In this document: in pieces, positions 1 to 6,390 of the stretch
Layout: each line of letters starts with the position of its first letter
How positions within the stretch are numbered: the stretch's first letter is position 1
Source of the DNA: Rhodovulum sp.
GTDB taxonomy: Bacteria; Pseudomonadota; Alphaproteobacteria; Rhodobacterales; Rhodobacteraceae
Direction: 5' to 3'
Length of the DNA stretch: 64,000 bases
Assembly (NCBI GenBank): GCA_002706605.1
Contig: PALT01000025.1
Location: 310,001 to 374,000, forward strand
Notes under the pieces: generated by a model
Told to the model about the DNA's origin: nothing
Database searches by the model: none
The model's input: only the letters and a program-made list of their open reading frames with translations
Made by a program: the position numbers and the translations under genes

Positions 1-459
1 AATCAACTGGATACGCCCCACGGCCTCGACACCCTCGGCACGAACCAACCGAATATCGCCATCCTTGGGCCACCGGCGGTGTTTCTTGACCCACCGCAAC
101 AGTTCAGGACCGAACCCCTCAGACACCATCCCACGCCCCACGGCATGCAGGAACAAGGCCCGCACCAAGGGCGATCCCGTGTCCTTTGGCGGCTGGATTT
201 CCCGCGCCCATTCCAAAATATCATTGGCAATCGGGAAGCGGTCCCGATCCTTGCCCGACGGCTTGGCCGCCGCGACCTCGGCCAACGCGTCAAGGTTTTC
301 CGGCGTCATGTGCGCCAGCTTTTGGCACAGGCCCCGCAACATGTCGTCAAACGCTTTCATGGTTAGGCCCGTAGGGCGACCTAACCCCCGCAGCGTCAGT
401 TCGTCTATCAACCGCTCCTGCACACAGCGTTCACCGTCTTTCTGCTCCTGCTGATCCAT
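1..459 (-). CDS. Hypothetical protein of the element's leftward operon, partial
   Basis: The reading frame is open from an ATG at 459 to the window edge (153 codons, C-terminus missing). The start is preceded by a purine-rich GGGGG stretch about 5 bases upstream. The visible part is acidic at the N-terminus (MDQQEQKDGE), then helical and charged, with no recognised catalytic motif, signal peptide or membrane segment. It is the first gene downstream of the repeat array at 571-703 and is transcribed away from it, so a role in element replication or maintenance is possible. That is inference from position only. Confidence 0.6.
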   Translation of the reverse strand, partial: MDQQEQKDGERCVQERLIDELTLRGLGRPTGLTMKAFDDMLRGLCQKLAHMTPENLDALAEVAAAKPSGKDRDRFPIANDILEWAREIQPPKDTGSPLVRALFLHAVGRGMVSEGFGPELLRWVKKHRRWPKDGDIRLVRAEGVEAVGRIQLI

Positions 460-491
460 ATCGGCCCCCTATTTTCTCAGCATGTCCGACG

Positions 492-500
492 TTATCCACA
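492..500 (+). promoter_or_regulatory. DnaA box, perfect TTATCCACA
   Basis: The nine bases match the strict bacterial DnaA-box consensus. They lie in the non-coding gap between two leftward genes, 71 bases left of the phased repeat array. A pyrimidine-rich stretch with a repeated TATCGTTTCTTTTC element (about 532-560) separates them. The DnaA box, the easily melted tract and the repeats together resemble an iteron-type origin. Confidence 0.6.
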
Positions 501-570
501 GGGCAAATCGGGTTTGGTAGCGCGCCCCGTTTATCGTTTCTTTTCATATCGTTTCTTTTCTTTTCAGCGG

Positions 571-703
571 TCACGGAAACCGGCCAAAAAAAACGAGATC
601 AGGCGAAATTCACGGGATTTTCCGTGTGTGTTCCGTGATTTTCCGTGATTGTTTCGTGACGTTCCGTGATTATTCCGTGACGGTCACGAAACGTCACGGA
701 AAC
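571..703 (+). repeat. Array of about ten TTCCGTGA iterons, helically phased
   Basis: TTCCGTGA or its complement TCACGGAA recurs at about 571, 610 (degenerate), 620, 631, 641, 652 (TTTCGTGA), 662, 673, 684 (TCACGAAA) and 694. From 620 to 694 the start-to-start spacing is 10 or 11 bases, so every copy faces the same side of the helix. The last two copies are inverted. The array is intergenic and next to a perfect DnaA box. The best reading is an origin bound by an element-encoded initiator. A multi-site operator is the alternative. Confidence 0.75.
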
Positions 704-711
704 GGCGGGCG

Positions 712-1332
712 TCATTTTCGCACCTCTTGGTGCATCGTGAACGCATCCAGCGCCGACCGGATCAGCGGTTCGCGGCGCTGTTCATCCGGGTGGTGATCCT
801 CTAGCCAATCATTGAAGCGATCAAGGAAATTCGGTTGCTTGAGCAAATGCCCCGCCCCGATCTGTTCCAGCTTGTCGCGCAGATCGGCCAACCGCTTGGC
901 CCGCTTGCGTGCCTCTGCATTGGCACGGTTCCGGCGACTGCTTTCCAGTGCGGAAATCGCGACCTCAGTCACCACATCATGCGCTAACCGGACCTCGCCG
1001 TTGTCGCACTGGACCGGATACCAGCCCGACAAGGGCGAAAAGGCACGGGCGCATAGCCCCTCCCACCGGTCGCGCGTCATGCGCAACAAAAACGCCTGCG
1101 CCGCCGCGTCCATGGGCAGCGTGCCCACGGGCGATTGACCGTGCGACAAATCGAACAGTTCACGACCGAAAAAACCGACCTCGGGATCGGAATAGGCTTG
1201 GCGGCGGAAATCAGACGCCTCCCAGCGTTTCAGGTTCCATGCCACGAAAAAGTGGCTATCCAGCCGTTCGACCGATGAAATCGGATACTCGGGAAGCCCC
1301 CCGGAATCGGTGGAAACTATCGCAAGCGCCAT
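712..1332 (-). CDS. DUF1376-like phage replication-region protein
   Basis: Encodes 206 residues from an ATG at 1332; a GTG one codon upstream is a less likely start. The stop of the preceding gene overlaps in a TGATG arrangement, indicating translational coupling. The central part (about 70-150) has a short helical block with LP, a WEGLC segment, then WYP and a basic region rich in Arg, Lys and Ala. This resembles DUF1376 (YdaU-type) proteins, which occur in prophage replication modules. It is the last gene before the iteron array and is a reasonable candidate for an origin-binding or replication-accessory protein. The family call is from memory of sequence character and is moderate. Confidence 0.5.
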   Translation of the reverse strand: MALAIVSTDSGGLPEYPISSVERLDSHFFVAWNLKRWEASDFRRQAYSDPEVGFFGRELFDLSHGQSPVGTLPMDAAAQAFLLRMTRDRWEGLCARAFSPLSGWYPVQCDNGEVRLAHDVVTEVAISALESSRRNRANAEARKRAKRLADLRDKLEQIGAGHLLKQPNFLDRFNDWLEDHHPDEQRREPLIRSALDAFTMHQEVRK

Positions 1333-1688
1333 CACTTATCCCTCACCAAATAGGCGGCGCGATTGGTGGACACCGCCACCCGCACCGCATTCACAACACG
1401 GGCGCAGGACGCCCAGCCCGCCACCGGCGGCACAACCACGCAATCACAAACGCGCAAAACAGGATCAATCGTGGCACCCACCGGACAGGGAACCGGCAAG
1501 GGCGACACCATCGCCGCGACACCAAGCCGGACCAATCGCGCCACCCATGGCGACGCGTCCGCACCGCAGGGCACCACCACACAGGCCAGATTGCCCCGCG
1601 CGCGGTGCGCGATATGGGGCACCGTCAGGCGGCGGATCAACACGCCGTCGGCGCGGGCTTTCTCGGGGGCCGTCCAATCAATCAGCAT
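1332..1688 (-). CDS. Hypothetical 118-residue protein
   Basis: An ATG at 1688 gives 118 residues beginning MLIDWTAPEK. The gene overlaps the end of its upstream neighbour by 11 bases and its own stop overlaps the start of the next gene, so it is part of a coupled operon. The C-terminal half is rich in Val, Ala, Pro and Cys with several short hydrophobic stretches, none clearly a membrane helix. No family is recognised. Confidence 0.5.
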   Translation of the reverse strand: MLIDWTAPEKARADGVLIRRLTVPHIAHRARGNLACVVVPCGADASPWVARLVRLGVAAMVSPLPVPCPVGATIDPVLRVCDCVVVPPVAGWASCARVVNAVRVAVSTNRAAYLVRDK

Positions 1689-1932
1689 CGGCGCAGACCT
1701 CCCCCGGCAACGGATCGGCGCGCACCTGATCGGCCAAATGGTCCAACAAACCGGCGGGTTGTATCCACACCCAAACCGGCCCGATTTGCGGGTGAAAATG
1801 TTGCGCCCATTCGGCCCAACCACAGGCCAGAAAGGCCGCGTGCGCCTCATTCATCGCGGCGTGCGCGATGTGCAGCTTTTCGCGGGCGCGGTCGATAGCC
1901 TGCAATTCGGTCAGGGCGGGTTGATCGGTCAT
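1678..1932 (-). CDS. Hypothetical 84-residue acidic protein
   Basis: An ATG at 1932 overlaps the stop of the preceding gene in an ATGA junction. The protein is predicted to be mainly helical with several Trp residues (GWAEWAQHF, VWVWIQP) and an acidic tail ending DAD. No known domain is recognised. Similar small Trp-rich proteins are common in phage early operons. Function unknown. Confidence 0.5.
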   Translation of the reverse strand: MTDQPALTELQAIDRAREKLHIAHAAMNEAHAAFLACGWAEWAQHFHPQIGPVWVWIQPAGLLDHLADQVRADPLPGEVCADAD

Positions 1933-2438
1933 CCGGCGGCCCGCCGCATGTTGTGCCAGCGCGTCAACAACAGATTGCGGCCCAAGCCCGTGATCGTCGC
2001 CAACCGTTCGCGATCCGCGTGCCCGCGACATTCCCACAGGCGGGCGTCAATCTCGGGCGTGAATTTCGGGTGCGGCGGCATGGGCGGCACCGGCGGCGCA
2101 TCCCGGTCAAACAACAGGGCGACGTTTTCGCCCCGCGCGCGGGCGGTTTCCAGATCCCCAATCGCAGGCCAGCCACAGAACTTGGCGACCGCCCGCAATT
2201 CGGACACCGCGCACCTGAAATGCTCTGCCAAATCCGCCTCACTCATCGCGCCATCATACAGCGGGCGCAGTGCCTCGGGCAGCGGCACGCGACCAGACCC
2301 GTGCGTCTGACACAGGCCCAACTTGCGCGCCCGCGCCAATGTCGCCTGACGGGATCGCCCCCACAGGCGCGCGATTTCATCCACCTTTACGCCCCGTTTC
2401 CACAGGCGGGTGAATGTTTCGTCGTCAATTGTGTCCAT
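1929..2438 (-). CDS. GcrA-like helix-turn-helix protein
   Basis: The protein has 169 residues from an ATG at 2438, with an AAAGGGGG stretch about 14 bases upstream; a GTG one codon earlier is possible. The N-terminal 45 residues (LWKRGVKVDEIARLWG followed by SRQATLARARKLGL) match the pattern of the GcrA/sigma-like HTH found in alphaproteobacterial cell-cycle regulators and many of their phages. A second helical block at about 130-165 may be another HTH. A Pro-rich linker (PPVPPMPPHPKF) joins the two. A DNA-binding role in element gene control or replication initiation is likely. Confidence 0.6.
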   Translation of the reverse strand: MDTIDDETFTRLWKRGVKVDEIARLWGRSRQATLARARKLGLCQTHGSGRVPLPEALRPLYDGAMSEADLAEHFRCAVSELRAVAKFCGWPAIGDLETARARGENVALLFDRDAPPVPPMPPHPKFTPEIDARLWECRGHADRERLATITGLGRNLLLTRWHNMRRAAG

Positions 2439-2665
2439 CACCGGCCACCCCCTTTTGCACTATCCCGACGGGCGGGCGTTAGATCGAACCCGCACGGGCG
2501 CGGCTCATAGGCCAAAGGGCGACCGTCGGGACCCAACAGCCGCGAATGCGTCGGGAAATCGGAAACCTCGCATTGCGTGGCAACGCGTCCCGGTTCGCCC
2601 CATTCGTCCGAACGCTCACTTGCGCGCGGCGCGCCATGCATCGGTTTAGAATGCGCTTCATTCAT
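2438..2665 (-). CDS. Hypothetical 75-residue protein
   Basis: Starts at an ATG at 2665 that overlaps the 3' end of the upstream gene by 8 bases, and ends at the start codon of the GcrA-like gene. The product is polar, with many Arg, Glu and Pro and no clear secondary-structure signature. It is supported mainly by its place in the chain of overlapping genes. No family is recognised. Confidence 0.45.
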   Translation of the reverse strand: MNEAHSKPMHGAPRASERSDEWGEPGRVATQCEVSDFPTHSRLLGPDGRPLAYEPRPCGFDLTPARRDSAKGGGR

Positions 2666-3131
2666 CGAACCAACCCCACAAAAGGACCCCGGCACAGGGT
2701 CGCGCCGGGGCCGAGTTCAGGGAGGAAGGTGCGGCGATCACCCGCGCCGCGCGGGATAGGAACGCGGCGGCGCAGGGAATGAGGAAAAACGCGCCGCCGC
2801 GCGATCCGACAGGGCGCAGCGTGATTTCGGGCGCGCCCCAACCGGATGTGAGCTGCCACACGCACAGGAACGGGGCGGCAAATTGCTTGGCGCGGTCGGG
2901 CATGCCCCCAGTGCAACGCCCAACCGCGCGCGCCTGCCCGTGCGTTGCCTCAAACGCACCGGCGGCGACTTGGCCGGGGGACACTACCCCCCCGGCAGGT
3001 GACTGAAAAAACACGCGGGGGCGGGTCAAACACCCTGCCCCCCGCGCAAGTTGCGCCCCGCCGCAAACGGTCCCAACGGGGCGGGCACTGACGTCGCGCA
3101 ATTTAGAAACAACTCTGGGGGTAATTGTCAT
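2658..3131 (-). CDS. Hypothetical first gene of the leftward element operon
   Basis: A 157-residue frame starts at an ATG at 3131 with an AGAGG Shine-Dalgarno sequence about 10 bases upstream. It ends 8 bases inside the next gene, so it is coupled to it. Composition is unusual: rich in Ala, Gly, Arg, Pro and Val, with alternating hydrophobic and glycine segments (VFFQSPAGGVV, GGAFFLIP). No domain is recognised. Proteins of this flavour recur in prophages of this bacterial family, but I cannot name one. It may be an early protein made first after derepression. Moderate doubt remains that it is coding. Confidence 0.45.
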   Translation of the reverse strand: MTITPRVVSKLRDVSARPVGTVCGGAQLARGAGCLTRPRVFFQSPAGGVVSPGQVAAGAFEATHGQARAVGRCTGGMPDRAKQFAAPFLCVWQLTSGWGAPEITLRPVGSRGGAFFLIPCAAAFLSRAARVIAAPSSLNSAPARPCAGVLLWGWFDE

Positions 3132-3288
3132 TGCGGTTACACCTCTAATCCCTTTAACTCGTGTATTTCATACTTTTGTATGTTTGCAAGACTTTTTTCA
3201 CCCCGACCTGCACAAAACTGCACCTATGCCGTTAGTCATATTTTGTTATGAAATGCCCCTAGATTGAATCTCATGGGGATGAGACAGT
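3132..3288. promoter_or_regulatory. Divergent control region of the element
   Basis: This gap separates the leftward operon from the rightward repressor gene and is AT-rich compared with its surroundings. A palindrome, CATACTTTTGTATG at 3169-3182, lies where the leftward promoter would be, next to a TTGCAA-like -35 (reverse strand, about 3184-3189). A second dyad, CTCAT(GGGG)... ATGAG near 3270-3285, sits just before the repressor start. Two opposed promoters with repressor operators are the natural reading. The exact promoter elements are not certain. Confidence 0.5.
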
Positions 3289-3624
3289 ATGATTGATTGG
3301 GAACGACGACGGCGAAATATCAAGGTTTTATGCGCAATGCGCGACCTGTCCGCAACGGAACTTGCACGACGCCTTGAGCTATCGCCAAACACGATCACAA
3401 AATTCCTGAACTCACGGGAACCGCGCGCCCTCAGCGCGAAAACACTACGCCTGATCGTGCAGTATTTTGGGCTTCACGATGAGGCCGATCTAGACACCGA
3501 CAACCCGCTTGCCGATCCGCGAACGGCAATTCGCAAAATGATAGACGAAATGAACGACCGCGATGCTTACGAAATCAAGGAATTGATTGAACAGCGGATG
3601 CAGGCAAAACGCCTAGACCAATAA
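3289..3624 (+). CDS. Cro/CI-type repressor (XRE family)
   Basis: Encodes 111 residues. An N-terminal HTH of the lambda-repressor type spans about residues 8-62 (SATELARRLELSPNTITKFLN), followed by an acidic linker and a helical C-terminal tail (about 80-111) that may dimerise. It diverges from the leftward operon across a gap that contains palindromes, the standard position for an immunity or master repressor. No peptidase domain is present, so RecA-driven self-cleavage is not expected. Release from repression would need another signal. The quorum-sensing genes directly downstream are the obvious candidates. Confidence 0.75.
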   Translation: MIDWERRRRNIKVLCAMRDLSATELARRLELSPNTITKFLNSREPRALSAKTLRLIVQYFGLHDEADLDTDNPLADPRTAIRKMIDEMNDRDAYEIKELIEQRMQAKRLDQ

Positions 3625-3642
3625 GCACCAACACTAGAACGC

Positions 3643-3834
3643 CTAATCGCCCGTCGCACCATCCGTGCGGCGGGTATTTTCTTGCGCCTCCCGCTCCCTC
3701 AGATCGTGAATAAACCCAATTATTTCATAAATCTCGGCATCGGACATGGCGCAAATTTGGTCAAGAAGATCGGACCGAAGGGGATTTGCTCCTATTGGTT
3801 GTATGATTTCTTGACTTTCTACTTTCTTTTTCAT
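3643..3834 (-). CDS. Hypothetical 63-residue protein, antisense to the luxR promoter
   Basis: Starts MKKKVESQ at 3834 and converges on the repressor gene, 18 bases from its stop. The product is acidic and helical (LLDQICAMSDAEIYEIIGFI) with no recognised domain. Its first codons overlap the predicted luxR promoter, so transcription of one strand should interfere with the other. It could be an antirepressor or a small modulator, but that rests on location alone. Confidence 0.45.
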   Translation of the reverse strand: MKKKVESQEIIQPIGANPLRSDLLDQICAMSDAEIYEIIGFIHDLREREAQENTRRTDGATGD

Positions 3835-3859
3835 AATTAACTATCGCAATTACTATCGC
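3811..3859 (+). promoter_or_regulatory. Predicted luxR promoter with tandem operator half-sites
   Basis: TTGACT at 3811-3816 is followed, after 15 bases, by CATAAT at 3832-3837 (or after 17 by TAATTA), a plausible sigma-70 promoter reading into luxR. Immediately downstream ACTATCGC occurs twice, at 3840-3847 and 3852-3859, 12 bases apart. Direct repeats at the expected transcription start suggest a binding site for a repressor or for LuxR itself. Confidence 0.45.
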
Positions 3860-3878
3860 TAAAGGTGAAAACAGAACA

Positions 3879-4475
3879 ATGTTCGACTTGCAACATTTTT
3901 TTTGCGATTTCGGCTATTCCGTCATACCGCGAGGATCAAACTCGGCGGGCGAAATCACAACCACATTCCCCGAGGAATGGCTGAACGCCTACGTTGCGGG
4001 GAACTTCCATTTGCAAGACCCGATTTTTCGCCTTGCCCGCACGATGCACGGGCGAACCAGGTCAAAAATCTTGACCCCTGACGACATGGCATCCCCGCTT
4101 TACGAAGAGGCCGCGCCCCACAACGCGGCGTCAAACGTCTTTATTTCCACGAAATTAGGAGGCAGTCAGATGATCCTTGGCGGCGTCAATGACACCATGA
4201 AACCCCACCACCTTGCGGAGGCGACAGAGGCAGCAAAGCGCGCCCACCGTCAGGTCCTTTTGAACAAACTGGACCAACTCACGGACAAACAACTGGATAT
4301 CCTTGACCTCGCCGATGAAGGGTGCAGGGACTCCGAACTGGCCTATGAACTTGGGATTTCCCCCAGCGCCGTGAACCAGCGCAAGGCGGCCATTTGCCGA
4401 ACGCTGGGCATTGACAGCTTTCAATTTGCATCGCGCCTCTACGCGACCCGCAAATGGGGCAATATCCTTGTTTGA
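3879..4475 (+). CDS. LuxR-family acyl-homoserine lactone receptor/regulator
   Basis: The protein has 198 residues. The N-terminal autoinducer-binding domain keeps Trp34, Tyr38 and Asp47 (the W-x3-Y-x8-DP pattern), with exactly the spacing of the ligand-contact residues Trp57, Tyr61 and Asp70 of TraR. The Trp85 equivalent is not evident. The C-terminal LuxR HTH spans about 130-190 (LTDKQLDILDLADEG, then ELAYELGISPSAVNQR). It is about 35-40 residues shorter than typical receptors, mostly missing at the N-terminus. A luxI-type synthase gene follows 16 bases downstream, so this is a cognate pair rather than a solo receptor. Being inside an integrated element, it probably couples element gene expression to cell density. 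Confidence 0.85.
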   Translation: MFDLQHFFCDFGYSVIPRGSNSAGEITTTFPEEWLNAYVAGNFHLQDPIFRLARTMHGRTRSKILTPDDMASPLYEEAAPHNAASNVFISTKLGGSQMILGGVNDTMKPHHLAEATEAAKRAHRQVLLNKLDQLTDKQLDILDLADEGCRDSELAYELGISPSAVNQRKAAICRTLGIDSFQFASRLYATRKWGNILV

Positions 4476-4491
4476 TCAAAGGCAAACCGAC

Positions 4492-5073
4492 ATGAAAACC
4501 GATATCATCGCCCTGTCAGACCCCAACTTTGACGCGCGCAAATATCTGGAAAGCCTCAAAATCCGCCGCGAATTTTTCGTGGACGGCCTGCAATGGGACC
4601 TCCCAACAGTTGGCGAATGGGAAACAGACCAATATGACAACCTGCACGCCTATCACATCATCCTGTCCGATGATGGGCAGGTGATCGGCAGCATGCGCCT
4701 ATTGCCCACCACGGCCAAGATTTTCAACACGACCTACATGATTCAGGACGGGAACCGGGGGCACCTCCCCGGCATTCCGGCGGGCATCCTGCCCCATGAA
4801 ATCCAAGACCCTAAGACATGGGAGGCATCCCGCCTTGCGCTGCGGCGAACCGTCGAACCACGACACCGAAACACAGCGATCCGGGCAATCATCAACGCGG
4901 CGGAAACGTTCATCACCGACAGGGGCGGCAACCAAATGCTGGGCCTTATGGACCCGATTTGGGAACGCTCTTTCAACCGCATGGGGTTCAATGTGACCCG
5001 CATCGGGCCGGTGGAAACCTACGAAAAGGGACGAATGTGCGTTCTGTCATACACTTTTAGCTTGAAATCATAA
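4492..5073 (+). CDS. LuxI-family acyl-homoserine lactone synthase
   Basis: The enzyme makes N-acyl-homoserine lactone from S-adenosylmethionine and an acyl carrier. The 193-residue product has normal family length. All the usually invariant residues are present: Arg25 or Arg26, Phe29, Trp35, Asp46, Asp49, Arg69 (in SMRLLPT), Glu111 and Arg114 (in WEASRLALRR). The start is the ATG at 4492, 16 bases after the luxR stop; the weak upstream AAAGGC suggests coupling to luxR. No truncation or frameshift is seen, so the enzyme should be active. Acyl-chain specificity cannot be read from the sequence. Confidence 0.9.
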   Translation: MKTDIIALSDPNFDARKYLESLKIRREFFVDGLQWDLPTVGEWETDQYDNLHAYHIILSDDGQVIGSMRLLPTTAKIFNTTYMIQDGNRGHLPGIPAGILPHEIQDPKTWEASRLALRRTVEPRHRNTAIRAIINAAETFITDRGGNQMLGLMDPIWERSFNRMGFNVTRIGPVETYEKGRMCVLSYTFSLKS

Positions 5074-5080
5074 TTTAGTA

Positions 5081-5121
5081 GGATTACTGAAATTTGCATC
5101 ATAAGTTGCAAAAGGTAATCC
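5081..5121 (+). promoter_or_regulatory. Nested inverted repeat between luxI and the early operon
   Basis: Outer arms GGATTAC (5081-5087) and GTAATCC (5115-5121) enclose inner arms TTTGCA (5093-5098) and TGCAAA (5107-5112). The inner TGCA-N8-TGCA dyad resembles LuxR/TraR-type operators but has longer spacing. In RNA the same arms would form a stem that covers the AAAAGG ribosome site of the gene starting at 5123. It may thus be an operator, a translational switch or both. There is no U-tract, so it is not a standard terminator. Confidence 0.45.
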
Positions 5122-5122
5122 G

Positions 5123-5323
5123 ATGACCCAACAGATTGCAGACGCGCGACAGATCGCGGCAAACGCAACCCCGAACACAAGCGCGGCCCTGCGCACCCTC
5201 GCATGGGCCGCCCTTAAAACCGCACGCGGCCAAACGATCAGCCAAACCGGCCTGAACCGCGCCGCCAATGCGGGCCCCGCCCGATCGGACAATCCGCCCG
5301 CACCGAAACAGGTGACACAATGA
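5123..5323 (+). CDS. Hypothetical 66-residue Ala-rich protein
   Basis: First gene downstream of luxI, separated by the nested inverted repeat that contains its ribosome site. The product is Ala- and Thr-rich with a helical middle (ALRTLAWAALKTARG) and a polar Pro-rich tail. No family is recognised. Its stop overlaps the start of a 26-residue membrane protein in an ATGA junction. Confidence 0.5.
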   Translation: MTQQIADARQIAANATPNTSAALRTLAWAALKTARGQTISQTGLNRAANAGPARSDNPPAPKQVTQ

Positions 5324-5400
5324 CGCCCGGCTGGTGGATATTGCCCGGCGCGCTTCTTGGCGCGTGGGCGTGGTGGGCGATTGCGCAGGTGGCGCTATGA
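5320..5400 (+). CDS. Small single-pass membrane protein, 26 residues
   Basis: The frame starts at 5320 inside an ATGA junction with the previous gene and ends in an ATGA junction with the next (ATG at 5397). The product begins MTPGWWILPGALLGAWAWW and is almost entirely one hydrophobic helix with five tryptophans. Overlaps at both ends argue that it is translated. Tiny membrane peptides of phages can act as holin-like or host-membrane modulators, but its role here is unknown. Confidence 0.5.
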   Translation: MTPGWWILPGALLGAWAWWAIAQVAL

Positions 5401-5672
5401 GAGAACCCGCACACCCCCGCTTTGACGATCTGCCCGCGCCGCAACAGGCGGGCATTTTGTGCAACGATCCCGAGTTTCAGAAATTCGCCGCGATCCGGTC
5501 AGGCCTGCCCGAACACCGGTTCACGCCCACCGCCGCCGCCGAATACCTGCGCGCGTGCTGCAAAATCAAAAGCCGCACCGCCCTACTGAACGACCCCGCC
5601 GCCCGCGACCAGTTCGCGAAAATGCGGACCAGCTTTGACGGCTGGCGCGGTCGCATCGCCAACCAACGATAG
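5397..5672 (+). CDS. Conserved phage-type hypothetical protein, 91 residues
   Basis: The ATG at 5397 overlaps the preceding stop and is chosen over an in-frame start at 5334, which would overlap the 26-residue gene. The sequence has a Gln-Gln-Ala...CNDPEFQKF segment, a central AAEYLRACCKIKSRTAL helix pair and a C-terminal FAKMRTSFDGW. This pattern recurs in early regions of alphaproteobacterial prophages, to my recollection. Function unknown. Confidence 0.55.
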   Translation: MREPAHPRFDDLPAPQQAGILCNDPEFQKFAAIRSGLPEHRFTPTAAAEYLRACCKIKSRTALLNDPAARDQFAKMRTSFDGWRGRIANQR

Positions 5673-5680
5673 GGGAACCC

Positions 5681-5977
5681 ATGCACATGACCGCAGCCAA
5701 GCACATGAAACCGGACCCCGAATTTGACGCCGCCGCGGACTCTGCGTTTCGCGCATCACGCGACGAATTGGCGGGGTTTATCTCCGAACTGGAACGGTTC
5801 GCGGAACAGGCCCAACAGATCAAGGATCAGGCCGCCGAGGTCTACGCCCGCGCCAAGGCGCGCGGCTATGACACCAAGGCCATCAAGGCCGTGATCAAGG
5901 CCAAGAACACAGACCCCGCCAAGCGCGCCGAGGCGCAGGAGGTATTCGATTTTTACATGGAGGTTTTGGGCCTATGA
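5681..5977 (+). CDS. GapR-like nucleoid protein (DUF2312)
   Basis: The 98-residue protein matches the DUF2312/GapR pattern: an N-terminal helical dimerisation segment (ELAGFISELERFAEQAQQIKD), then VYARAKARGYDTKAIKAVIK and a closing FYMEVLGL. Known GapR binds overtwisted AT-rich DNA ahead of replication and transcription forks and stimulates topoisomerases. An element-borne copy would fit a role in element replication. An AGGGG ribosome site lies 5 bases before the ATG at 5681. Its stop overlaps the next start (ATGA). Confidence 0.8.
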   Translation: MHMTAAKHMKPDPEFDAAADSAFRASRDELAGFISELERFAEQAQQIKDQAAEVYARAKARGYDTKAIKAVIKAKNTDPAKRAEAQEVFDFYMEVLGL

Positions 5978-6390
5978 CCGAACAGAGCGAATGGAAATGG
6001 TGGGTCGGTCACGATGATGAGCGCTACCACACCGAATGCGACACCCGCGACGAGGCGGTTCGCATCGCATCCGAAGAACAGGATGGCGGGTATATCATTG
6101 AGGCCACGCAGAACGGCAACATAGCCGTAAGCCAGTACTTTGATGGGGATTATTTCCTTGAACATGCAGAGGATCGCGGCTTTGCCGATTTCGGAGATCC
6201 GGAGGGGGATAGCTGTATATTCCCCACGACACCCGACCAGATCATAGACCTTGAAAAAATGGTCAGATCGACGATTGACGCATGGCAGAAAAAGCACGGC
6301 CTGACGTTCAATGGGTGGCGTTTTACGGCCAGCCGAAACCAAGAGTACATCCCAGAAAAAGACGGGCACGCAGCGGAGGGCGGGAAATGA
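5974..6390 (+). CDS. Hypothetical 138-residue acidic protein
   Basis: Coupled by ATGA overlaps to the genes on both sides. The N-terminal part (WKWWVGHDDERYHTECDTRDEA) and the IASEEQDGGYIIEA segment resemble short alpha/beta phage proteins of unknown role. It is acidic, soluble, and has no signal peptide. No family name can be given. Confidence 0.55.
   Translation: MTEQSEWKWWVGHDDERYHTECDTRDEAVRIASEEQDGGYIIEATQNGNIAVSQYFDGDYFLEHAEDRGFADFGDPEGDSCIFPTTPDQIIDLEKMVRSTIDAWQKKHGLTFNGWRFTASRNQEYIPEKDGHAAEGGK

Noticed and set aside
3-454. Several open frames on both strands over the first gene
   Set aside because: They overlap the one coherent leftward frame and have no ribosome site; they are antisense or out-of-frame shadows in GC-rich DNA.
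571-703. CRISPR array
   Set aside because: Repeats are 8 bases, spacing is only 10-11 bases, some are inverted and there are no unique spacers or cas genes.
3879-4475. LuxR solo
   Set aside because: A synthase gene with all catalytic residues follows 16 bases later, so it is a pair.
5081-5121. Rho-independent terminator after luxI
   Set aside because: The outer arms are short and there is no T run; a ribosome site is instead embedded in the distal arm.
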